Program-made: the position numbers and the translations under genes
Notes under the pieces: generated by a model
What the model was told of the DNA's origin: nothing
What the model saw: only the letters and a program-made list of their open reading frames with translations
Database searches by the model: none
Shown here: piece by piece, positions 17,547 through 25,794 of the stretch
How the letters are laid out: each line of letters starts with the position of its first letter
Position numbering within the stretch: position 1 is the first letter of the stretch
Assembly: GCF_000384215.1 (NCBI RefSeq)
Contig: NZ_KB913032.1
Span: 6,471,605-6,535,604 of the forward strand
Origin: Amycolatopsis alba DSM 44262
Lineage (GTDB): Bacteria > Actinomycetota > Actinomycetes > Mycobacteriales > Pseudonocardiaceae
Direction of reading: 5' to 3'
Length of the DNA stretch: 64,000 bases

Positions 17547-18776
17547 ATGGATGACCCGCATTACCTCTCCGGCCTCGACCTGGCCGGCCGTCGTGTCGTG
17601 ATGATCGGCGGCGGGTCGGTCGCCCAGCGCCGCCTGCCCCGGTTGATCGGCGCCGGCGCGCGGGTCGAACTGGTCTCGCCGCACACCACGCCGTCGGTGA
17701 GTGCCATGGCCGACGCCGGGGAGATCGTCTGGCACGAACGCCGCTACGCCGAGGGCGACCTCACCGACGCCTGGTACGCGCTGGCGTGCACGGACGACCC
17801 CGAGGTCAACGCCGCCGTCTGCGCCGAGGCAGAAAACGCGCGGGTGTTCTGCGTCCGCGCCGACGACGGCGATCGCGGCAGCGCGGTCACTCCGGCGTCG
17901 GGCAGGCACGGCGGACTGCTGGTCGGCGTCCTCTCCGGCGGTGAGCCCCTGCGGTCGGCCACCGTCCGGGACAGCATCCTCGACGGCCTCCGCGCCGGTA
18001 CCGTCGCCGACGGCCGCGTACCGGACGCGCGCGACGAGCTCCCCGGCGTCGCCCTGGTGGGTGGCGGTCCCGGCGACCCGGAACTGATCACCGTCCGCGG
18101 CCGCCGTCTCCTCGCCAGGGCCGACGTCGTCGTCGCCGACAGGCTGGCCCCGCGCGAACTGCTCGACGAACTCTCGCCCCATGTCGAGATCGTCGACGCC
18201 GCGAAGATCCCGTACGGCCGCGCCGCCAGCCAGGACGTGATCAATTCCACGCTGATCGACCGGGCCAAGGCGGGCAAGTTCGTCGTGCGGCTCAAGGGCG
18301 GCGACCCGTACCTCTTCGGCCGCGGCTTCGAGGAGGTCCTCGCCTGCGCGGAAGCGGGCATCCCGGTGACGATGGTCCCCGGCATCACGAGCGCGTTCTC
18401 CGTGCCCGCCGCCGCGGACGTCCCGGTGACCCATCGCGGTGTCGCCCACGAGGTCGTGGTGGTGTCCGGGCACGTCGCGCCGGACGACGAGAAGTCGCTG
18501 GTGGACTGGCAATTGCTGGCGAAGATGCGCGGCACCGTCGTGCTGATGATGGGGGTCGAGCGGCTTCCGCTGTTCACCAAGGCGCTGCTGGAAGGGCGGC
18601 CGGGGGACACGCCGGTGGCGATCGTCGAGGACGGCACGATGCGCACCCAGCGGGTTCTCCGCTCCACTTTGGACAGTGTGGTCGAGGACGCCGCCGCGGC
18701 GGGCGTGCGGCCGCCCGCGGTGATCGTCTTCGGGCCGGTGGCGGGGCTGGCTCAGCCTTCGTTGCCGTCGACGTAG
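17547..18776 (+). CDS. cysG: Siroheme synthase: precorrin-2 dehydrogenase fused to uroporphyrinogen-III methyltransferase
   Basis: 409 aa, two domains. The N-terminal ~150 residues carry an NAD-binding motif (RRVVMIGGGSVAQRRLPRL) of the dehydrogenase/chelatase type. The C-terminal SAM methyltransferase starts at VALVGGGPGDPELITVRGRR and includes VRLKGGDPYLFGRG and PGITSAFSVPAAADVPVTHR. Converts uroporphyrinogen III towards siroheme for sulfite/nitrite reductases. No assimilatory reductase gene lies nearby. Its 3' end overlaps the convergent GNAT gene by 25 bp. Confidence 0.92.
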   Translation: MDDPHYLSGLDLAGRRVVMIGGGSVAQRRLPRLIGAGARVELVSPHTTPSVSAMADAGEIVWHERRYAEGDLTDAWYALACTDDPEVNAAVCAEAENARVFCVRADDGDRGSAVTPASGRHGGLLVGVLSGGEPLRSATVRDSILDGLRAGTVADGRVPDARDELPGVALVGGGPGDPELITVRGRRLLARADVVVADRLAPRELLDELSPHVEIVDAAKIPYGRAASQDVINSTLIDRAKAGKFVVRLKGGDPYLFGRGFEEVLACAEAGIPVTMVPGITSAFSVPAAADVPVTHRGVAHEVVVVSGHVAPDDEKSLVDWQLLAKMRGTVVLMMGVERLPLFTKALLEGRPGDTPVAIVEDGTMRTQRVLRSTLDSVVEDAAAAGVRPPAVIVFGPVAGLAQPSLPST

Positions 18777-19306
18777 AGCCAGTCGGTCCCGTCGTCGCCC
18801 GCGGTGTCGAGGTGGGCGGCCCGGACCAGACCGGCTCGCAGCGCCACCCGCTGCGAGGCGAGGTTCTCCGGCCGGACACGGGCGATCACGAGGTCGTCCG
18901 GCCGGTGGGCGCGGGCCCAGTCCACCGCCGCCGTGGCGGCCTCACTGGCGTACCCGGAACCCCAGGAGGCCGGGAAGAGCCGGTAGAAGAGGTTCAGGAC
19001 CGGACGGCGCCGGAAACCGACGATCTTCACGCCGCAGAAGCCCAGCGTCTCCGCCGAGTCGTGTCGCCGGACGGTCCAGTACCCGAACCCGTACCGGTTC
19101 CACTGATGCGACCAGCGGAGCAGTAGCAGTTCCGCGTCTTTGCGCGTTTCCAGCAGGTCCGAGGGATTGTGCGCGCAGGCCTCCGGATCGGTGTGGAGGG
19201 CGAAGATCGCGTCGAGGTCTTCAGGCACGGGACGGCGCAGGAGCAGGCGTCCGGCCCGCAGTTCCTCGGCGCCCGTGTCGCGGGTCGGCGCCGGGTCAGC
19301 GGTCAT
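18752..19306 (-). CDS. GNAT-family N-acetyltransferase
   Basis: 184 aa, RimJ/RimL-like. ELRAGRLLLRRPVPEDLDAI opens the fold; the acetyl-CoA site region is PASWGSGYASEAATAAVDWA and ARVRPENLASQRVALRAGL. Start ATG overlaps the upstream hydrolase gene by 11 bp, so both are co-transcribed. Substrate unknown. Confidence 0.88.
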   Translation of the reverse strand: MTADPAPTRDTGAEELRAGRLLLRRPVPEDLDAIFALHTDPEACAHNPSDLLETRKDAELLLLRWSHQWNRYGFGYWTVRRHDSAETLGFCGVKIVGFRRRPVLNLFYRLFPASWGSGYASEAATAAVDWARAHRPDDLVIARVRPENLASQRVALRAGLVRAAHLDTAGDDGTDWLYVDGNEG

Positions 19307-20183
19307 GGCAGCGCGCCGAGAAGTCGGTGATGGCGTCGGTCAGGCGGGTCGGGTCGAAGCGCAGTTCGACCGGGCTGCGGGCCTGGACGAACTCCGCCGC
19401 CGGCATGTCCTCGGCCAGTGTGTCGGCGTCGCCGAAGGGATGGATCGGGTCGCCCTCGTGCCCGATGACCAGCGCCGGGGTCTCGATGGTCCGCCGGATC
19501 GACTTGGGCGGTGCGATCCGGCCGAAGAGCACGCCGTGCAGGAGCGCGGCCATCGGCGCGGGCTGCTGGGACAGCGTGTCGGTGACGACGTCGACCCACT
19601 GGTTGCCGTGCGGGACGAGTTTCGCCGCGAGCGCCACCCCTTGCACGGTCACCGGCAGGAAGCGGGCCGCCATGAGCAGCGGCGTGAAGGTGATCAGCCC
19701 GGCGACGATCGCGTTGTCCAGCACGGGCATCTCGACGACCAGGCCGAGCGCGCGCTCCGGCGCGGAGACCCCCACTTCGAGCGCGACGTTCGCGCCCAGC
19801 GACGTCCCGCCGATGACGGCGGCGCCGACGTCCAGGTGGTCGAGCAGGGCGACGGTCTGCTCCGCGAACGCGGGCATCGAGTACAGCCACGAGTCGGTGG
19901 GCCGGTCCGAGTCGCCGTGCCCGAGCAGGTCGAGGGTCACCGCCCGGAAGCCCGCCCGCGCCAGCCTGCGGGCGAGCGGCGCGTGCATCCGCCTGGTCAG
20001 CATGATGCCGTGGGTGAGCACCACGACCCGGTCGCCGGAGCCGAACTCGGTGTAGGCGAGCCGGTGACCCTCATGGGTGAAAGACCCCGACAATTCGATC
20101 GGCCGGGAGGATCGCTCCCGCCGCCGCCCTGGGATGAGTGCGGGCAGGTCGGCGACCGCGGTGGCGCTGCTGGCCGGGCTCAT
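19296..20183 (-). CDS. Alpha/beta hydrolase
   Basis: 295 aa. Oxyanion/beta-strand region RVVVLTHGIMLTRRMH, nucleophile elbow VIGGTSLGANVALE (G-T-S-L-G), an acid/His region ALVIGHEGDPIHPFGDADTL. No signal peptide. It is divergent from the crotonase gene, across a ~110-bp gap, and followed by the GNAT gene. The specific ester or amide substrate cannot be read. Confidence 0.88.
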   Translation of the reverse strand: MSPASSATAVADLPALIPGRRRERSSRPIELSGSFTHEGHRLAYTEFGSGDRVVVLTHGIMLTRRMHAPLARRLARAGFRAVTLDLLGHGDSDRPTDSWLYSMPAFAEQTVALLDHLDVGAAVIGGTSLGANVALEVGVSAPERALGLVVEMPVLDNAIVAGLITFTPLLMAARFLPVTVQGVALAAKLVPHGNQWVDVVTDTLSQQPAPMAALLHGVLFGRIAPPKSIRRTIETPALVIGHEGDPIHPFGDADTLAEDMPAAEFVQARSPVELRFDPTRLTDAITDFSARCHDR

Positions 20184-20210
20184 ATCCCACCGTCCTTCGT
20201 CGATCGTCGG

Positions 20211-20289
20211 TACTCACCGGTAGTACTCGCTGGTACCAGGAAAGCATCTTGTACCCACCGTGGCACAGTGGCCGTTGGCAGCCTGCCAA
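20211..20289. promoter_or_regulatory. Direct repeat and palindrome in divergent promoter gap
   Basis: TACTCACCGGTA (20211-20222) and TACTCGCTGGTA (20224-20235) form a 13-bp-spaced direct repeat. TTGGCAGCCTGCCAA (20275-20289) is a 15-bp palindrome 4 bp before the crotonase ATG. Both are candidate regulator sites for the hydrolase and crotonase directions; no regulator gene is adjacent. Confidence 0.45.
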
Positions 20290-20293
20290 TCAC

Positions 20294-21154
20294 ATGAGTC
20301 AAGATGACCTCATGACCGCTACAGCTGACAGTCTTCCCGATCTCGTTTCGCTCAAGGTGGAGATCGACGGGCACGTCGCCGAAGTGACGCTGCTCGGTCC
20401 GTCCAAGGGCAACGCGATGGGCCCCGATTTCTGGCGTGAGCTGCCGATCGTGTTCCGTGCGCTCGACGCGGACCCGCAGGTCAGGGCGGTCGTGCTGGCC
20501 GGAAGCGGCAAGCACTTCTCCTACGGGCTCGATCTGCCCGCGATGATGCCCAGCTGGGGTGAGATGCTCGGCGGCGACGCGCTCGCGGGCCCGCGGACGA
20601 AGTTCCTCGACGAGGTCAAGACCCTCCAGGCGAGCGTGTCCTCGATCGCCGAATGCCGCAAACCGGTCATCGCGGCTATTTCCGGCTGGTGCATCGGCGG
20701 CGGTGTCGACGTCATCGCGGCCGCAGACATCCGCCTGGCGAGCGCGGACGCGAAGTTCAGCGTGCGCGAGGTCAAGGTCGCGATCGTGGCCGACCTCGGC
20801 AGCCTGCAGCGGCTCGCGCCGATCATCGGCGAAGGGCACCTGCGGGAGCTGGCCTACACCGGCAAGGACATCGACGCGACCCGCGCGGAGAAGATCGGCC
20901 TGGTCAACGACGTCTACGCCGACCAGGAGACCGTGCTGGCCGAGGCGCGCAAGATGGCGGGGGAGATCGCCACCAACCCGCCGCTGGTCGTGCACGGCAC
21001 CAAGAACGTGCTGTCGGCCAACACCGAGCGTCAGGTCGCCGAAGGCCTGCGCTACGTCTCGGCCTGGAACGCGGCGTTCCTGCCCAGCAAGGACCTTGGC
21101 GAGGCCGTGCAGGCGTTCCTCGAGCGGCGCGCGCCCGAGTTCAAGGGCGAGTAG
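20294..21154 (+). CDS. Enoyl-CoA hydratase/isomerase (crotonase family)
   Basis: 286 aa from ATG 20294 (MSQDDLMTATAD) or 280 aa from ATG 20312; neither has a clear ribosome site. Oxyanion-hole segments: VVLAGSGKHFSYGLDLPAMM and AISGWCIGGGVDVIAAADIR, then the SADAKFSVREVKVAIVADLG helix whose acidic residues set the dehydrated/isomerised position. Closest in type to dienoyl-CoA isomerase-like crotonases. It sits 37 bp before an acyl-CoA synthetase, suggesting catabolism of one carboxylic acid. Confidence 0.87.
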   Translation: MSQDDLMTATADSLPDLVSLKVEIDGHVAEVTLLGPSKGNAMGPDFWRELPIVFRALDADPQVRAVVLAGSGKHFSYGLDLPAMMPSWGEMLGGDALAGPRTKFLDEVKTLQASVSSIAECRKPVIAAISGWCIGGGVDVIAAADIRLASADAKFSVREVKVAIVADLGSLQRLAPIIGEGHLRELAYTGKDIDATRAEKIGLVNDVYADQETVLAEARKMAGEIATNPPLVVHGTKNVLSANTERQVAEGLRYVSAWNAAFLPSKDLGEAVQAFLERRAPEFKGE

Positions 21155-21191
21155 AAAGAACCGGCGGCCACCCAGGACCAGGAGGACGATC

Positions 21192-22895
21192 GTGAGCGTT
21201 TCGGAGGCATACCGCACGTTCCGCGAGGCGCGGGACTATCTGCAGGCCCATCGCGAGGACTACGAAACCGCCTATCGCGACTTCACCTGGCCTCGGCAGG
21301 CCGAGTTCAACTGGGCGCTGGACTGGTTCGACGTCATCGCGGCCGACCCGGTCAATCAGGACCGGTACGCGCTGTGGATCGTCGAAGAGGACGGCATCGA
21401 GAACCGCTGGACCTATCCGGAGATGGCCCGCCGGTCCAACCAGGTCGCGAACTGGCTGCGGTCGCTCGGCGTCGCCAGGGGCGACCGGCTCATCCTGATG
21501 CTGGGCAACCAGGGCGAGCTGTGGCAGACCATCCTCGCCGCGATCAAACTGGGCGCGGTCATCATCCCGGCTTCACCTCTGCTCGGCCCGGCGGATCTGA
21601 CCGACCGGGTCGAGCGAGGCGCCGCGAAACACGTGGTGATCCGCTCGGTCGACGTGCCCAAGTTCGACGACGTCGAGGGTGACTACACCCGGATCGTCGT
21701 GGGCGAGCCGGTGGAGGGCTGGCAGTCCTTCGTGGACGCCTACGAGGAAGCGGACGCTTTCACCCCCGACGCCCCGACGCGGGCGGAAGACCCGCTCCTG
21801 CTGTATTTCACCTCGGGGACGACCGCGAAGCCGAAACTGGTTCAGCACACGCAGGTCTCGTATCCCGTCGGGCATCTGTCCACAATGTACTGGATCGGCC
21901 TCGAACCGGGCGACGTCCACCTCAACATCTCCTCGCCGGGCTGGGCGAAACACGCGTGGAGCAACGTTTTCGCGCCGTGGAACGCCGAAGCGACGGTGTT
22001 CCTCTACAACTACGCGCGCTTCGACGCCGTCGCCCTGATGGCGCAGATGGAACGATGCGGCATCACCAGCTTCTGCGCCCCGCCGACGGTGTGGCGGATG
22101 CTCATCCAAGCGGATCTGACCGTGCTGAAGACGCCGCCGTCCAAGGTGGTCGGCGCGGGCGAGCCGCTCAATCCCGAAGTGATCGACCAGGTCCAAAAGG
22201 CTTGGGGTGTCACGATTCGCGATGGTTTCGGGCAGACCGAGAGCAGCGTTCAGGTCGCCAACACCCCCGGACAGGAGGTCGTGCCGGGGTCGATGGGCCG
22301 TCCGATGCCCGGATTCTCCGTCGTGCTCGTGGATCCCGTCACCGGTGAGCGGTCGCGGGAGGGCGAGATCTGCCTCGACCTCGACAAGCGTCCGGTCGGC
22401 CTGATGACCGGTTACGCGGACGACGACGAGCGGTCCGCCGCCGCTTTCGGAGGCGGCTACTACCACACCGGGGACGTCGGTTCGATCGACGAACGCGGCT
22501 ACATCACCTACGTCGGCCGGACCGATGACGTCTTCAAGGCGTCGGACTACCGGATCTCGCCGTTCGAACTGGAAAGTGTCCTGCTGGAACACGACGCGGT
22601 CGCCGAAGCGGCCGTGGTCCCGGCGCCCGATCCGATCCGGCTCGCGGTGCCGAAGGCGTATGTCGTCCTCGCGAACGGGCATGAGCCCACGGCCGAGACC
22701 GCGATGTCCATCCTGGCCTTCACCCGCGAGCATCTGGCGCCGTACAAGCGGATCCGGCGGCTGGAGTTCACCGAACTGCCGAAGACGATCTCCGGCAAGA
22801 TCCGGCGGGTCGAACTGCGGGGCCGCGAGAACGCCGCGGCCGAGCGGCCGGCGGGCGAGTTCCGCGAAGAGGACTTCCCGCACCTGAAAGGCTGA
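21192..22895 (+). CDS. AMP-forming acyl-CoA synthetase, medium-chain type
   Basis: 567 aa. Motifs in order: LLLYFTSGTTAKPKLVQHT (P-loop-like A3), GWAKHAWSNVFAPWNAEATV, DGFGQTESSVQVANTPG (A5), YYHTGDVGSIDERGYITYVG (A7/A8) and the catalytic lysine in PKTISGKIRRVELR (A10). The GWAK / ACSM-like spacing suggests medium-chain or aromatic acids. Start is GTG after CAGGAGGACGATC. Probably activates the acid then processed by the upstream crotonase. Confidence 0.9.
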   Translation: MSVSEAYRTFREARDYLQAHREDYETAYRDFTWPRQAEFNWALDWFDVIAADPVNQDRYALWIVEEDGIENRWTYPEMARRSNQVANWLRSLGVARGDRLILMLGNQGELWQTILAAIKLGAVIIPASPLLGPADLTDRVERGAAKHVVIRSVDVPKFDDVEGDYTRIVVGEPVEGWQSFVDAYEEADAFTPDAPTRAEDPLLLYFTSGTTAKPKLVQHTQVSYPVGHLSTMYWIGLEPGDVHLNISSPGWAKHAWSNVFAPWNAEATVFLYNYARFDAVALMAQMERCGITSFCAPPTVWRMLIQADLTVLKTPPSKVVGAGEPLNPEVIDQVQKAWGVTIRDGFGQTESSVQVANTPGQEVVPGSMGRPMPGFSVVLVDPVTGERSREGEICLDLDKRPVGLMTGYADDDERSAAAFGGGYYHTGDVGSIDERGYITYVGRTDDVFKASDYRISPFELESVLLEHDAVAEAAVVPAPDPIRLAVPKAYVVLANGHEPTAETAMSILAFTREHLAPYKRIRRLEFTELPKTISGKIRRVELRGRENAAAERPAGEFREEDFPHLKG

Positions 22896-22911
22896 CACCC
22901 CGCCCCGCCGC

Positions 22912-23070
22912 ACTCACGTGATCAGAGACGGAACTCGCGTGATCGGGGGCGGAACTCGCGTGATCGAATACCGCACACCCGTGTGCGGCATCCAGTCACG
23001 CGAGTTCCGTCTCTGATCACGCGAGATCGCTCTCCAATCACGCGAGATGTCCATCTGATCACGCGTGATC
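22912..23070. repeat. 21-bp phased repeat array in two opposed halves
   Basis: Three forward units spaced exactly 21 bp (22912, 22933, 22954; core ACTCGCGTGATC) are followed by a GC hairpin (CCGCACACCCGTGTGCGG, 22971-22988) and then four inverted units, again 21 bp apart (TCACGCGAG at 22996, 23017, 23038 and 23059). It fills the gap before the M15 peptidase. No spacers of CRISPR type and no reading frame. Confidence 0.8.
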
Positions 23071-23088
23071 GCCGTGAGGGGGCAGGGG

Positions 23089-23108
23089 TGTGGGTCGAAC
23101 GACCCACA
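23089..23108. promoter_or_regulatory. 20-bp near-perfect palindrome upstream of peptidase
   Basis: TGTGGGTCG-AA-CGACCCACA. A 2-nt centre is too tight for an RNA loop, so it is more likely a DNA operator for a dimeric regulator of the M15 peptidase gene. Confidence 0.5.
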
Positions 23109-23114
23109 GCATGG

Positions 23115-23210
23115 TGACAGGAACCGCGTTAGCATCCCGTGCAGTGAATCGTTGACAACCCGTGGGGGTCACGGGTCTCACCTTCCCTGCCTTGAAAGGT
23201 GTTCCTGTCA
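23115..23210 (+). promoter_or_regulatory. Structured 5' leader closed by a 10-bp stem
   Basis: TGACAGGAAC (23115-23124) is perfectly complementary to GTTCCTGTCA (23201-23210), whose last base is the A of the peptidase ATG. Inside are CCCGTG/CACGGG (around 23159-23174) and CACCTT/AAGGTG (23178-23201), the latter covering the GAAAGG ribosome site. This layout is riboswitch-like, but conserved cores of the c-di-AMP (ydaO) class are not recognisable. Confidence 0.5.
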
Positions 23211-23968
23211 TGCGCATTCGTTTCCTCCTGCCGATGCTCGCCCTCGTGGCGGGCCTCGGTACCGCGGTGGCCACCCCGGCCGCCGCCGATCCCGGCCCGG
23301 TGACGGCGGGCGACGTCGCCGCCTCCGACGCCTGTTACAGCTGGGGACGCACGCTGTCCCAGGGGGCGTCCGGTGAGGACGTCCGGCAACTGCAGATCCG
23401 GGTCGCCGGTTACCCCGGTTACGGTGGCGTGCTCGCCATCGACGGCCAGTTCGGCGCGGGCACCAAGGCCGCGGTCACCCGCTTCCAGCAGGCGTACGGG
23501 CTTGGCGCGGACGGCATCGCCGGACCGGCCACGTTCACGAAGATCTACGCCTTGCAGGACAACGACTGCTCGCCGGTCAACTTCACCTTCGCCGAACTGA
23601 ACCGGTGCAACTCCGACTGGTCGGGCGGCAACGTCTCACCCGCGACGGCGAAGGCCAACGCGCTGGTGTCGATGTGGAAGCTGCAGGCGATGCGGCACGC
23701 CATGGGTGACCGGCCGATCGCCGTGAACGGCGGCTTCCGCAGCGTCGCCTGCAACAACGCGGTCGGCGGAGCGGCCGCCAGCCGTCATCTCTACGGCGAC
23801 GCCGTCGACCTCGGGGCGGGCTCGCAGGGCTTCTGCGGGCTGGCCAAGCAGGCCCGCAACCACGGGTTCAGTGAGATCCTCGGGCCGGGCTACCCCGGCC
23901 ACAGCGACCACACGCACGTGGCTCACCGGGCCAACCGGTTCTGGTCGGCATCGTCCTGCGGGATCTGA
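23210..23968 (+). CDS. Secreted peptidoglycan-binding M15 peptidase (D,D-carboxypeptidase type)
   Basis: 252 aa. Sec signal (residues 1-26, MRIRFLLPMLALVAGLGTAV then ATPAAA). A PG_binding_1 domain (about 40-110: EDVRQLQIRVAGYPGYGG, FGAGTKAAVTRFQQAYGLGA). An M15 catalytic domain with zinc motifs SRHLYGDAVDLG and HSDHTHVAH. It trims or cleaves peptidoglycan stem peptides outside the cell. Six cysteines suggest disulfides. Start: ATG 23210 with GAAAGG 10 bp upstream. Confidence 0.9.
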   Translation: MRIRFLLPMLALVAGLGTAVATPAAADPGPVTAGDVAASDACYSWGRTLSQGASGEDVRQLQIRVAGYPGYGGVLAIDGQFGAGTKAAVTRFQQAYGLGADGIAGPATFTKIYALQDNDCSPVNFTFAELNRCNSDWSGGNVSPATAKANALVSMWKLQAMRHAMGDRPIAVNGGFRSVACNNAVGGAAASRHLYGDAVDLGAGSQGFCGLAKQARNHGFSEILGPGYPGHSDHTHVAHRANRFWSASSCGI

Positions 23969-23974
23969 CCGGCG

Positions 23975-24607
23975 TCATTCCCAGCGCCACAACGACGGCG
24001 GCCGTCCTCCCTTGGGGAGGGCGGCCGCGTGTTCCGTCGTACGCCTCAACCCAGGGACGCGCTCCATGATCCGGCCGAGATTGGCCGGGTAGGGGCGGTC
24101 CCCGGTGAGTGCTTCGGTCGCGTCCAGCGCCTGCGCCGTGGTGAAGACCGGGCCCAGCAGCCCGGCGGTGAAGGCGACGTCCCGCCACAGCTTGTCCGCC
24201 AGCAGCGGACGGCAATCCGCGACGATCCGGTCGTGGTCGAAAGCCAGCGGCGGCACCTCGTTCAACGGAGTCCACACCACGTTCCCCGGCTCGTCGAGCG
24301 CGGGGGACGTGGTGGCCCACAAGGCGATCGAAAGCGTCGGGCCACGGGGATCACGGTTCGGCTCGTCGAAGGTGGCGAGCTGTCCCGTCGCCGAGAGCGC
24401 GTCCGGCGGCAGCCCAAGTTTGGTGACGGCCGCCCGCCCCGCCGCGTCCCGCAGCCGCTCCCCGAGCCCGAGCAGCACCCCCGGCAGGGCGAGCTCCCCG
24501 GCGAACGGCTCGGCGGCTCGCGGCGCGATTCCCAGCAGCACGGTCCTGGTGCCGGGGGCGAACCGCACCACGAGCACGTCAACGGACACCGGCGTCGACT
24601 CGATCAC
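23975..24607 (-). CDS. Nudix-fold protein without catalytic Nudix box
   Basis: 210 aa. VDVLVVRFAPGTRTVLLGIA and ELALPGVLLGLGERLRDAAG correspond to the Nudix fold, but the box reads RAAVTKLGL where REXXEEXGU is required, so the metal-binding glutamates are missing and hydrolysis is unlikely. It may bind a nucleotide, as Nudix-fold regulators such as NrtR do, but no DNA-binding domain is obvious. Start GTG overlaps the stop of the PurA-like gene (GTGA). Last gene of the J-pseudokinase/vWA/PurA-like operon. Confidence 0.75.
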   Translation of the reverse strand: MIESTPVSVDVLVVRFAPGTRTVLLGIAPRAAEPFAGELALPGVLLGLGERLRDAAGRAAVTKLGLPPDALSATGQLATFDEPNRDPRGPTLSIALWATTSPALDEPGNVVWTPLNEVPPLAFDHDRIVADCRPLLADKLWRDVAFTAGLLGPVFTTAQALDATEALTGDRPYPANLGRIMERVPGLRRTTEHAAALPKGGRPPSLWRWE

Positions 24608-25794
24608 GCGTTGATTGTCGACCTTGCCCCGGCGACCCGGTAACCCGCCCTGTCCGGGCCGTACCCGGCGACGGCCACCGGCTTCCGCGCGCGGAACCAC
24701 GCGAGTGGGTCCGGCAGGTCGACGGCGGAGCCGTCACCGGGGACGACCTTCAGCCCGGTCGCGTCGAGATGGGTCACCGCGAGCGCGTCCACGCCGTCGC
24801 AGGCCGCGATCGCGTAGTCCAGCAGCGCCTCGTCGAGGTGTCCTGCCCGCCACGCGCCCTGGAACTCGCCGGTTCCGTTGTGCGCCTCGGGAAAGCGGGC
24901 CAGCACGGCGGCGGACTCGGTGGGCAGCGGCCCCGCGCCGTGCCGGGTGAGATAGGTCCGCGTGACCCCCAGGACCGTATGCGGATGTCCGCCCAGCAGC
25001 TCGCGGGCGTTGTGCGGGGTGGTGGTGGACCAGGTCGTATGCGGATGGAACCCGTGGTGCTGGTCGAGGAGAACCCCCTGCGCTCCCTCGAAAACCAGCC
25101 GCCCGGCCGCCGCGAGCCGTGCTGTCTCGTCCCCGCCGGTGATCCGCACCGCGCCCGCGAAATCGCGGTACAGCGCCACCAGTTCGTCCACGCCGTGCGA
25201 CGGCGTGGCGAGCGGGGCGTAGAACCGCGCGAGCGCGTCCAGTTTGCGCCGCAGCACCGACGGCCGCACGCAGTCGGCGACCGTGGGCGCTTCCCCCGGC
25301 GTCCCGATCACCTCCTGGTTCTCCACCACCTCACCCGGCACGGCCCCGGACAGCAGCGAGTACCAGACGGTCTCGCCGATGCCCTTCCCGCACGAGCCGT
25401 GCCGCCGCGCGCCGCGGGCCTCCTCCCTTGCCCGGTTGGCGTGGATGTGGAACGGCGTCGTGAGCAGCGCACGACCGTCCACACTCAGCAGCGAGAGCGG
25501 GTCCCGGACGCCGCTGCTTTCGAGCTGTCGCGCTTCCGCCGCCAGCGCGAACGGCTCGACCAGCACGAACCGCGACAGGTGGGTGGGCACGCCGGCGAAC
25601 GTGCCCGCCCCGAACTGGCTGAAGGTGTGGTGCCGTCCGTCCACGACGACGTTGTGCGCGGCCTGCGCGCCCCCGTTGAAGCGGACGACGGCGGTGGTGG
25701 GCCGGTCGGCGCAGAGCGCGTCGACCACGGCCCCCTTGCCCTCGTCGCCGAACCCGAGCCCGACCACCACCACGTGCCCGTCCAGGAGGCTCAC
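24604..25794 (-). CDS. Divergent adenylosuccinate synthetase-like enzyme
   Basis: 396 aa, full-length PurA fold. Conserved: VVVGLGFGDEGKGAVVDAL (P-loop and base), RFNGGAQAAHNVVV (catalytic His region), VFEGAQGVLLDQHHG and AGYGPDR at the C-terminus. Changed: the IMP loop GTTGRGIGPAY reads GSCGKGIGETVWYS, the aspartate loop TTGRRRRTGW reads GTGEFQGAWRAG, and guanine-contact TKLD reads THLD. It therefore probably joins or phosphorylates different substrates from housekeeping PurA. Start GTG overlaps the vWA stop. Function unknown; position in a signalling-type operon suggests a dedicated nucleotide product. Confidence 0.82.
   Translation of the reverse strand: MSLLDGHVVVVGLGFGDEGKGAVVDALCADRPTTAVVRFNGGAQAAHNVVVDGRHHTFSQFGAGTFAGVPTHLSRFVLVEPFALAAEARQLESSGVRDPLSLLSVDGRALLTTPFHIHANRAREEARGARRHGSCGKGIGETVWYSLLSGAVPGEVVENQEVIGTPGEAPTVADCVRPSVLRRKLDALARFYAPLATPSHGVDELVALYRDFAGAVRITGGDETARLAAAGRLVFEGAQGVLLDQHHGFHPHTTWSTTTPHNARELLGGHPHTVLGVTRTYLTRHGAGPLPTESAAVLARFPEAHNGTGEFQGAWRAGHLDEALLDYAIAACDGVDALAVTHLDATGLKVVPGDGSAVDLPDPLAWFRARKPVAVAGYGPDRAGYRVAGARSTINA

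Noticed and set aside
22912..23070. Regular short repeats as a CRISPR array
   Set aside because: Units abut at 21 bp without unique spacers, flip orientation, and no cas genes are near.
23115..23210. ydaO (c-di-AMP) riboswitch
   Set aside because: A closing stem exists, but the conserved internal GG/CGCU-AACC-type cores are not recognisable by eye.
24604..25794. Housekeeping purA
   Set aside because: Three substrate loops differ from PurA and the gene sits in an operon with signalling proteins.
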